DNA of 64,000 bases from Rhynchonema sp. JSB1_4 (Eukaryota > Nematoda > Chromadorea > Monhysterida > Xyalidae): positions 1-64,000 of the forward strand of contig JASAMV010004701.1 in assembly GCA_030248065.1 (NCBI GenBank), in the 5' to 3' direction. Position 1 is the first letter of the stretch, and each line of letters starts with the position of its first letter. Shown here one piece after another: positions 53,764 to 64,000 of the stretch. The translations under genes were made by a program, and so were the position numbers. The notes under the pieces are model-generated. The model made no database searches, was not told the DNA's origin, and saw only the letters and a program-made list of their open reading frames with translations.

Positions 53764-56700
53764 GCCTGAAGAACGCTGTTGCTGCTTGCTGTTACGCTTG
53801 ATTTTTTACATGTTTATCTAATGTTAATTGCTTGTATTTACATATACATGTGATATAACGGATAGCTTTCGTTTGTGTGTTGCCGAAATCCATGTATAAG
53901 TTTATTTGTTTGATCTGTGTTTCTTTTTCATGATTTTGTTTTCCCATGTCTATCATGTATCAGCTCCAAATATTTATTTTTTTGCCATATTAGGTCGACC
54001 TTAGTTGCGTTATCCGTACTTGGTTATAATTTATTTTATCCTGGCATTTCCTTCGATTTGTTTAATGTGAATTTTTATTTCCGTACTCTGTCTGTGAGTA
54101 TCTGCTAAGAATCTGTTCCTGTTTTTCAGTAAATCTTGTTACATTTATAGTATAGCCATATTCCAGGTGCACTTGCGGTGTGCTACGAGCAGCTTTGTTC
54201 CTTTTATTGTTTATCTGTCCTTATTCGCAAGGATACCGGTACCTGGTAAGGAACACGGTCGTGTTCTGTTTTTTTCTTAACACAGCTTTTACGACAATTT
54301 GATTTTGTCTCAATATCGCTCATTTATTCTATTTAGTTTCGTTATTTGTTTCGTTTGTAAGGCTGCTATCATTAAAAAATTTTAAATTATTGTACAGGCG
54401 TTTCTTTTGTTATTGTGAATTTAGACGAATCCACTTTTCTACGTTATCCTCCAGCAGTACAATTTACCATTGCATATTCTATCCACATTGTCTACCTTGC
54501 TTGAGCCCCACCACCCCATTTTTTCTCGTATTCGGTCTCAAACTATGATCATGCTATCTCACAACATAAATTCGTCTATGATTCCGTAAAGGGTGCCTCA
54601 AGGGTCTAGCTGAGCTATGTAACTACATGTGTAGAGCATTGCAACTATTCAACTAAAAATGGATTTTTGGGCACCGTTTCTCAGTAATTTTCTTCACCTT
54701 GGTTTCGATTCTGTACTGGTTGTTTTTTCCTCTGCCCGTCTGTGTTTTAACGCTTCTGTGCAATAATGTTCATACATTGTAAGCATCTCATATATCTTGC
54801 TCTACTGTGTTTTACAGCTGATAAAGTCTGTTTTATAGAATCTAGCTTTCATGTTTTCGTTGGCTGTTGTTTATGATCTTATCGTCGTTGCGTTTGTTGT
54901 CAAGATTTGACCAGAAATGCAATTAGTTATTCGATATATGTAGTTATTGTGAAATAAACATGAATGTACCTTAAAAGTACGTTCCTAGTTCCAGGCCTAC
55001 TTTGTTGTTTCAGGCCACCTACTGCATGTAAACGATCTGGGGCACAGTTTTACACATGAAACCAGCCGATGAAAGAAAAGTGTGGTTTTTGTGTCAACGA
55101 AAGACTTGGTGACACATTTGTACTACCGACGGCATCAATGAAATAAAAACTAATAAAACCAGTTCACAATTATCGAAAGTGTAAGTCAAACGGTGTCGCC
55201 AAACAGGAAGTTGCAATAAGCAAACATGAAACTTTATTCGTTTGAAGGATGCATATTTTTACACTCAGGCGCCACGCCGTGTCTGAAAAGCACAGGACGT
55301 TTTCTCAAAAAAGTGCGACCAGAAGTTGCTTGCTTCAAACAATGCGAAATGGTCATGTACCTTACACAGGTCATGACTGACATTTTACCGCGAAACCCCT
55401 AAAGACCGGTCGATGTAAGGGTAGCGGCACGGCACTGGATCGATTTTCAAGGCCGTCGGGAACAGAAGGATTGGATGCTCACACTTGCATGAGACGAAAA
55501 AGATGAAACTGAAGTGCGTTGATACGACCCAATTCACATACTCTGCTGGCTGTAATAGCTGGTTAACTGGCACATGATGATTTTCACACTTTTCTCCATT
55601 ACTGTTGATAGCCACATGTTCTTGTGCAAGTTTTTCTGACCGAACTTTCTGTCCTAGTAGGTTTCCTAACCAGCTTTCCAGTTACCAACATGGTTGTTGT
55701 TGCATGTGGGTGACAGGCGGTATAAAAAAGAAAACATTTTGGAGATCCGGTTTTTTTACTGAAATCAGATCGCTCGGTTTCGACATAAATAGAATTGGCA
55801 TCATGATATTTTGATGAGCATTGAACACGCTGAGAGTTGACAGGTGCTCATTGCTTATTTCGTGGTACACAGGGTAGTTCTAATTTTAGCCTCTTTACTT
55901 CGTCTAGCTTAAAACCTTATTATATCCTACGTTTGTGTAGGTATAATTATACAAGAGTTCGGAGTTGTTCATGCGCTAAGGTTTCTATCTATCGCAACAC
56001 CTACCATGTGAAACATCAGCGGAGAACTTGCATGCACACCAGTCTTCGTAATTTTACGTTACATGTTTCCACGAGCCTGATATTTTACAAAAGTTAAAAT
56101 TTAAGTTCGTAAACATAAGTAATTTATGTACTTTCTTCGCACAACGTTAGCACAACGCGTCGACAATGCACGCCTCAACGCAACAAATACAAACATGCGT
56201 TGACATTGATATTATGTGTATAATCAGTATGTTTTGCCCTGGCAATTTCATGCAGTTTGACTTTCCATAGTGATTGATTTCTCTATTGTTGTGTCGGAAG
56301 TCACTGAAAGAGCAGTTTCAGTGCCGCACAACTTGGACAACGCTTTATTGGTCACTTCATGCTGTGGTCAACCAATACACGCACAGTGTTTATGATTATG
56401 ATGTTGCTTTTGCAAAGTAGCTTTACCAACTCTTTTCACAATTATTTGGGGTATACGTTGTAACGTTGAAGATCCATGTGACCAAAAAACTTGGCAAGGC
56501 CACTCCAGAATCAAGATGAAAATGAGCATTTTCAGTTTGTTGTGTCCCTTTGGTCGTGCCCGTTTGTGTGACTGAATCCAAATGCCCTTCGACACGTTGA
56601 ACTTGGTCATTTTTTTCACCTTCAACTCGACTCCGCTTTATTTATTTAGACAGTTAGAGAAGTCATACATCCATTAATAATGTCCATCGGCCTTCGTTTG

Positions 56701-56906
56701 CAATATTGTAACTTTTTGCCGGAGATTATCGTCCTCCACCACTGTCATACGTGTGCCTCGCATGTGTGGTCTCTCAAGTTTGGAAAGCGGCAAAAAATAT
56801 TTTGAAACACGAAAAATATGTGATATGCCTAAAACTGTCAAATGCACACATCGATCCCACCTTCCAGGCAAAGCCAGTGACCAACGAATACGCCAAAGAC
56901 CCAGTC
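53764..56906. other. Intergenic, no gene seen
   Basis: Begins with the SNRK 3' region; an AATAAA at 54953-54958 could be its poly(A) signal but is 1.2 kb from the stop. One exact TGAAACATCA lies at 56008-56019. Nothing else supported. Confidence 0.45.
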
Positions 56907-59206
56907 ATGCGTTCAATCGTGTGTCTTTTGGTCACATTGACAACTACGTTGGCCCACTTGCCACTGGAGGAGTTCATATCAGAGAACATCAAACTCTGTT
57001 AGTTTGTCAGTGTTTTATCTTCCTCATTTATTTAAAAATGAAAGAAAGAGAAGAATAATGACTGTTGTTTCAGGCCCGAACGAGAAAGGCTGGCATTGGG
57101 TGGTTGGAGAGCATCCGGTTCAATGCGGTGACTTTGGTGTGTATTGCGAAACACCGGGGAAATCGTGTTCTGTTCAGCAATCCGAAGATGAGGATAGCAA
57201 ATTTGAATGTGTTGATGGTACGTTGATGTTTCATGTGGCCAATGATGTGTTGTGTGTGATGATTCATCAAAAACAACACCTGGAGACATAGCAGCTCCTT
57301 TAAAAGCTAAGTTAACCAGGAAGACTCGAACTCCGATCTTCTGTCCACCGTGGTTACTGGTCACTACACTGTTCCGCTCAATCTAAGGCACAAACATTGA
57401 AATCCGTTGATTAAGCCAAGGGGATGAAGCGTCACGCAAAATTCAAAACACACTTGCAGTACCCGAGGAGTGTTTGGCGGCCTATCGTGCACAGAAGCAA
57501 CACGGTGGCAAGGTTGTGAAAAAGCTGCCTCCCGTGCCCGACATCCCGACACACACGCATGCGCCTCCTGCACCCCCTGCGCCCCCTCCTCCCACAACCA
57601 CGACGCCACCACCTCCTCCTCCCCCACCTCCGCCACCTCCGCCACCTCCGCCACCACCCCCGCCCCCAACCCTGCCCCCTGTATTAGAGTCGCACGACGA
57701 ATCGCCACAATGTGCTGACAAGGACAAGGTCAATTTCACTTGTTTTTATTACATTCAACTTTGGTTCTGTTATTTTTCATATACGGAGGCAAATAAATAA
57801 AAATCCCTGACTGTTCCATGTTTTTTTTGCAGCTGTGCTGCTTCTGGGCCAGTCTGGGAGAATGTGACACCAATGCGCATTTCATGCGACCAAACTGCCA
57901 ACAGGCGTGTGGCACATGTGGATGTGACGGTTGGCATCACAGCATAATCATGGGTTTTACTTTATTAACGTTTAATTGAAAGAAAATGCAACAAACTATA
58001 CATACGTTCAGAATCCAACTACGAGAGTTGCAAAGTCGACACGTCACATTCAAACTGCAACTTTGAGTCTCCAATCCCGGCGAATCCATCGGTCGATCCC
58101 GTGCCGTCCGGCCAGGATGACGGAGATTTGTATAGAGTGAGTGATCAAGTAAAAAATATTTGAAAAATATATGTCGTGTTGATGATGAGATGTGATCGCA
58201 GGACTGTTGCCAATGGGCAAAGAACGGCGAGTGCGACCGTAACCCGTTCTGGATGCGACCCAACTGCCAGAAATCATGCGGAACAGAGGGATGCACAGGT
58301 CTGTGCTTTCATATGATTCTTCAATGTATAGATTGATAACGTTCATTACTGGATGATGTCTCGCCAATACTTTGTAGTGAGCGGTGCACTCAGCTGTCAA
58401 GTGACTGTGACCAGTGACGGTTGTGGCACCGGCGCAGCCCCTCCACCACCGCCCCCTCCACCTCCACCACCAGGTGTGGAGGTATTCCCACCCAGTCCAC
58501 CAGATGACTCTGAGGTCAGATTTGATCGCTCTTTGACACTTTTTAACTTCATGGATCACTAATGCGTTGTGTTCTCTGTTGTCATGCCACCTTGTGGGCA
58601 TGATGACAAACGAAACGGCAACACCGATGCACACTCATTGGTACTTGCTGGTTGCTAAAAATCCTGGGCACAAATTGCTATAAAAATGCACAAATTGTTA
58701 TAAAAATGCTATAAAAATTCTGGGCACAAATTGCTATAAAACTACGAAATTGTCTTCAGAAACCAGATGCGAAATGCGAAGATGTGCACACGAGCTGTAG
58801 CCAATGGGCTGCCAACGACGAATGCACTACAAATCCGTACTGGATGAAACCGAACTGTGCTCGATCATGCGATTGGTGTGGCAAGGGGCTGGTTGATGTC
58901 GATGCACCCGAACCGAAAGATGGTGGGTTGTTGTTGTGTCCGGCGTCGGGCAAAGTGTGCCACCTACATAGGTCACTGACGTGATATGAAGAATTTGACA
59001 AAAAAGGACCCTTTCAAAATTTTATTCCAAATCAGGGTTCTGTTGCCGCTTTGCTTGTACGTGCTCAACCACGTCAACTTCGATGCGCCATTGCAGATTG
59101 TTCCAACAACGATGAACTGTGTCAATACTGGCAGACGTTAGGCGAATGCGAGACGAACTCGGACTGGATGCACGTCCATTGTGCGCTCAGCTGTGCAACT
59201 TGCTGA
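56907..59206 (+). CDS. Secreted protein with Cys-rich module, proline-rich linkers and four ShKT domains
   Basis: Nine exons (56907-56997, 57074-57217, 57460-57728, 57833-57929, 58012-58136, 58202-58298, 58378-58514, 58760-58922, 59097-59206), all in phase, 410 residues. The start [20 protein letters not shown] is a clear signal peptide; an in-frame ATG at 56751 lacks this. Residues about 31-78 form a Cys-rich module (CPNEKGWHW...VQCG...YCETPGKSC) that resembles lustrin-type domains, less certainly. A long polyproline linker follows, then four ShKT domains with the signature WAxxGECxxNPxWMxPNC, such as [20 protein letters not shown] second polyproline linker lies before the third. ShKT repeats are common in nematode secreted and cuticle-associated proteins. 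No enzyme domain is visible, so a structural or binding role is inferred. Confidence 0.88.
57223..57234. promoter_or_regulatory. TGATGTTTCA motif just inside an intron of the ShKT gene
   Basis: Starts six bases after the exon 2 end, directly after the GTACG donor sequence. Confidence 0.7.
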
Positions 59207-59510
59207 ATTCATAGTCAAATCCGTTTGATATTACAAGTCCTTTTGCGCTAGAAGAACTTAAAAAATTGAATTCTTCATGATTTTCATATTTGGTTTCTCC
59301 AAAACACACGTTATCCAACACTCAGGCATTTGATTTCATGTTCAACACATCATTTTAGCTTGTGGAAAGTGTTTGCGGTGGTGATTTAAAAAAATGGTGA
59401 TGGGTGAATAGTCGATCTCTGCCGTGTAGAAGAGGAATGATACTCTGCCCTCATTGTTATTATGTTACTGCGTTTGTATTCAAATTACCGGTGCCAAACA
59501 TTGACATTGA

Positions 59511-59516
59511 AATAAA
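59511..59516 (+). terminator. Probable poly(A) signal of the ShKT gene
   Basis: AATAAA about 305 bp after the stop codon. Confidence 0.5.
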
Positions 59517-62500
59517 AATTTTTTGCGATGCTTGACCACATCAGAAAAGTTGCAGAAACAGTGCACCGTGTCTCAACTCCACAATTATTTCCCACAAAAC
59601 ACAATATGGACTATACGAGTAGTGAGTCAGTAAATCAGAGGCGTGAAATACTCGCAAAGATTACACAGGGAGTCGAAAGGCAATAAAGTTCGTCTCAGGC
59701 CATTCGCGCATGCCAAATTGCCGCTGGTCAACATCTTGTCAAGCGATATGCTCTTGTTGCAATGTGCGTTAGAACCCGAACCCGAACGTGGATTTTGTGC
59801 TATATCAGTCCCTGAATTCATCGAGATTGCGCTGAATATGAACTGCATGCCCGAGCTCGGAACCACTCTGCACAGTCAGAAACTTGGCGTGACCCAAACC
59901 AAATTATATTTTAGCACTGGCTCCAATGCTGTTGTGCATTTGATCTATCCACCTTGTTGACAACAAGTCAAGACCAAAGCTTGACGAGTCACACGATGAT
60001 GCATGAATCCACATGAAGAGGGACCTTGACTGAAGTGTGTACGCGCACATGCTGCACCGTTAGAACCAAGTCACCCCTGCCTCCCTGCACATATGCAATG
60101 CACGTTTTCTCTTCTGTATTTTCTTTCATTGCGCGCTTCAACACCCCACAAACAACACACACACAACAGACACTGAAGGCAGCCACGATGCCGTCACTAG
60201 TTCAGGTTCCAATACTAGCATCGGGACCGGAACATGGAAGATCACTGGTGCTCGGCTGAGAAAGAGGTATTGCACAAAACGACCTTATCCCACGTGAGAC
60301 GGTCGGTCTTCGTCTGCATGCGCTGTGCGGATACAGAATTGCGTCAAGGGGTACTACCCACTCATACTAATTTACAAACGCTGCCTTGCATCCGATATCC
60401 CAAATTGTATTTCCAGCCAATATTGAATCCCTTCCTTCCATATCCTCTTAGCAAACTCCCGTATCCGCTCCTCAAAGTCGCTGCGCATGCATTCGGCTAA
60501 ACTGCTGTAAACGGATGATGCTCATTCTCTGTGGTGTGACTGCGTTGGTTATCACAAAAAGGCCCAATCACCGTGTCGTGTGTGGTTTTGGACTGGTAGA
60601 ATGTAGTTTTTTGACTCTGTTTTATCTAAAATTTGACTTTTGGAGATAATTTCGCAAAGTATGCCTTGCGGTTGATGTGTGGTTCATATCAGTCAAAATT
60701 ACGGCAGTTGATCCAAATCTGGGCCGGTTCCGTGTTATTTTTTCTGCGCTGCTCCCTGCCGTCAAGGGATCATTAAGCCACGCATACACTGCGCATCTCG
60801 CGTCACGTCGTAATTGTGCTTGATTAATTGAAATCATATCACTTTGCAACTTTAACAGCGACTACCACCGTGCACCTGACTTGCACGCCTGTTGTGCGGT
60901 TGTGCTTCCAGGCTGATTGGCTCGGAATCACTTTGGGATGCAGAACTTCTTGATGCTGCGTTGGTCATGGCTACCAACGTCTTCTCTCCATTACAAACTG
61001 TCGTCAGTTTCGCTTGGTGTTGCGTTGATCGCGAACTTGTACGTTCAAGTCGGTTTTTTGCGCTCGTACGCATTTTACCTTGACGACAATTTGCTGGACC
61101 GGCAAGCAAAGTGAAGTTTTCCAAAAGCCGTGTACTGAACTTCAATCCTGATTTCATGTTGCGATTATATACACTGTATATGTTTGTATCTACACACCAA
61201 TAGTTACCACGTTCAGAGCACCGTGACTTTTTTTGTAGTTCTCGACGTTTGTGATTCTCTGTTTGCAAAAATCAATCTTTTCACTGTTTCACACTCACAC
61301 ACTTGTTTTATTGCCCTCCTCTCTCTTATTTGAGGCACACGGTGTTGGAGCACTAAAAGTGTTCTGACGTTTAGTTGAGTGAAAAAATCGTAAAAAAGAT
61401 ACATAAGATTCAGCGGCATACGAAATTTAGATGAACTGGAAGCCGAGACAGTCTGTTTATTTGAGAAGTCGATCGGTTGTTTTCTTTGCCCGCAATTCCC
61501 ATGTAGTATTAGCCAAATAAATTATTCGTGCACATTTTTACTGCAACGAAACTGCTTCATTAGAATGACTGCTAAATGGTCCTCCACTTACCGCACAGAT
61601 TCAGGGATCTCAGAGTGGTCTGTTGCACACTCCGACCACTGCGAAATTTTCGGTTACCGCAAATTTGAGCTGCTGTGCTTTCGGCCTTTTCACTTCTAAA
61701 TAATGCCACTTGTTCAAATCCGCGGAACCAGACCACTTTGGGGTTACGCATTTTCCAAACATAACCAAGCTCACATTAGGCCCATAGCAGCAGCTTACGC
61801 ACGCATTGGTTACAGCACAGTTGTTCGGGTTTGTTGTGCGTTGTTACACACAAGAGAAACATCAGCCACTCTGCAGCTTGTTGTAAATCACACTCTGTTG
61901 GTGGAATACGTTTCGTGCGTTACTTGGTTGTGTCGATGCCAAAACTCTCGGGCAGCCAGACAGTTGGGGACTGAAGTTTGCAGACGTGCACCCCGATGTG
62001 TACACCACACAAGTTAGCGCTCTCAATGTTGCCCGGCGATGAAATTTCAACAGTCCATATTGTTGAAGGGCTTTTACGATGTGACTCAACTGTCTTGCAA
62101 ACCTTTTTGACTGCTTTCTTCCAAAGAAAAACGGTCATATTAGTTCCGGCAGCTATGTATATAAGCTCTGGGTGCACAAATGCACAATTGCGTACGGCCG
62201 GGAACAAACGTGTTTGTATTATGTTACAGCCGAACACCGAACATTTTTTCATTGTGGACCAGACAGCAGTGTTCAGTTATTCAAGTTTTTCAACACACAA
62301 ATTGGAGCATGCGTGTTGATTCCAGTGTTGTTCGACTTTTTGGAGCGCTGGCGGCTGAAAACTTTTTGACATTGTGCGCCGCAGAATATTCTTCTCAATT
62401 GGTAGCCTTCAACATCTGACAGCCGTAAAAATAGCTGTAGTTCTCAGTTCCCAAGAAGTATAGATATACCTTTTGCTTAGTTTTCGCACCAAAAAACAAC

Positions 62501-64000
62501 ACCGGCCCGGCCGGTCAACGTGTCGATGTTGTTATCTGTGTGTGGGGCTGTAATGGTGTTGACTGAGTGAACCACCCAGCAAGTCTGTCTCTTGTTCAAA
62601 ACCGCCCAGAAGCTGCTACTGCATTACTGGATCGTATCAGATTCCCAAACAAAATAATGTTTCCAAATGCGAAAAAATAAATATTTCCATGTCCGGAAAA
62701 TATTATTCTCCCTATTGATTTTCTCTGGTGCAATGTTTGCTCGACAAGGTATACTCCATGATGATGCGACATAATCGCCCCTGAACATTCAAGGCTCAAT
62801 GCAACATCACGACAGTGTCTTTGTGCCAGTAGCCCCGAACGATCTAATGGTTCGTTCCCTGTCCGTCGATCGACGACCTGCCATTCCTCTACGACCGATT
62901 CATGTCCTGCCGCCCGGTTGGGAGACCGGATTCGGGAGCATTCATGAAAGTTAGCTTGCCCGCTCTGCCTGCAATATCAGGGTATGTAGCAATGTTGGAA
63001 GCATGAATGCCTACATACAGCACCCCGCTTCTACGCCCTAGCTTATCTCATTCAGTTAAGCCTGTACATATACATAATGCTGACGGAATGCGAGTTTGCG
63101 TATTTTGGCGCTTGGGCATGTGTTTGACCGAAACCATTTAGTGTGAAGTGGACGCCTAATTGCTGCGATTTGCTCCACCATGGAATGCTGCATTTGCATA
63201 TTTGTTGTAACAACATGAGATTATAAGATGCGTTCGGTTTTAAAATTGCCATGTGTGTAAGGTGCCTATACAAGCGCGGATGCAATTTTGTCCAATATCT
63301 CCCCTAGCTTTAGAATTGTGAACATGCATGTCTCGTAGCGCCGTAACACGTTTCAAATATCTTATATCGTGTCAGAGAACCAGTTTAATCCAACGTTTTT
63401 ATTATTTTGAAACGCTGCCTTTTGCACTTTGCCGCGGTTTGTCTGATTTACAGCACCAACTTTCTCCACTGTTTCTAATCTCTTCTGTTCCACCGACCGC
63501 ACATAACTTTTCCACCAGAAAGTTTAGTAATGCCCGTTTTCACAATTTTAAGCCTCTAGGGGTGCCTGAAGTTCCGTTATAAGTTGCAAAGCATGATTCC
63601 GTGACTTGGTTAAGCCTGACCGTTTTGCAGCGAGTTTAATGTCCGTTACTTTCGGCCGGCTTTTGGCAGAACTAACACTGTGGCTTGATTAATTATTTGG
63701 CATTAGACTCCAAAAGTTGTCCGCGCACATGTGATATGAATATGCATGTCATTTTATAGTTCCGCCTTGCTTTCTACTTTTTACTACGAGTATATTGCGT
63801 TTGACTCCATCACGTAATGGAGTGCTGTCCCTCCACTATCACGTGAGTACCACATTACGCTGTTTGTTGAAAACGCGTGCTGACCAATAACAAATGAAAC
63901 AATTCATGAAAATTTGGTGAATTATGCAACAGCAGCGCCCTTCAGACCGTGCCGTCCCAAATTACGCGCCAAATAGTCGACAAAGTGTGCCATTGACTGA
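59517..64000. other. No supported gene
   Basis: Open frames near 59640-59960 and 61980-62420 have balanced composition but no recognisable domain and no convincing splice partners. A one-mismatch motif (GAGAAACATCAG) lies at about 61854. No inverted-repeat element was found. Confidence 0.4.

Noticed and set aside
57482..57739. Gly-rich minus-strand frame
   Set aside because: Antisense of the polyproline exon of the ShKT gene, whose splice phases support the plus strand.
59643..62419. Additional genes in the right-hand end
   Set aside because: Open frames of 80-113 residues have no domain, no clear start context and no consistent exon joining.

Overview
This is a 64 kb window of animal nuclear DNA. 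Genes are split by short introns with GT-AG borders, the proteins are metazoan, and intergenic DNA is full of small transposon-like repeats. A nematode or close relative is the best fit. The reasons are a secreted protein with four tryptophan-containing ShKT repeats, interstitial repeats of the nematode telomere type (GCCTAA, the complement of TTAGGC), and many introns under 100 bp. The species cannot be fixed from sequence alone.

Six genes are supported exon by exon with consistent splice phases. On the minus strand: a stimulatory G-protein alpha subunit (584-5411, last exon not found), a SEC14-like CRAL-TRIO/GOLD lipid-transfer protein (18981-22203), and a LIN-41/TRIM71-type RING, B-box, filamin and NHL protein (28245-34355). 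On the plus strand: cytochrome c oxidase subunit 6C (about 17918-18263), a SNRK-type AMPK-related kinase (46948-53763) and the secreted ShKT-repeat protein (56907-59206). They are unrelated housekeeping, signalling and developmental genes. COX6C and SEC14L converge; nothing suggests an operon.

Between the genes, 5.4-17.9 kb and 34.4-46.9 kb are repeat-dominated. They hold two families of G/C-run-rich elements with TA-flanked terminal inverted repeats (TIRs), two long foldbacks bounded by TTAA, GGGTG...CACCC elements with apparent 3-bp target duplications, several smaller foldbacks, GGTATT and GGCCC arrays, and telomere-like tandem repeats. A 1.68 kb inverted-repeat element with a tRNA-like stretch lies at 24146-25822. 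The regions 53.8-56.9 kb and 59.2-64 kb show no supported gene.

Two observations stand out. First, the exact 10-mer TGAAACATCA (either strand) occurs 19 times, against about 0.1 expected by chance. It is concentrated in and around genes, lies in introns, at splice acceptors, across a stop codon and in coding sequence in different reading frames, so any selection on it must act on DNA or RNA. Second, the G-alpha-s gene carries a second, diverged version of two consecutive exons (the N-terminal helix and the P-loop), phase-compatible with the normal pair. This implies alternative isoforms in which the P-loop GAGESGKST becomes GIQESGKTT.
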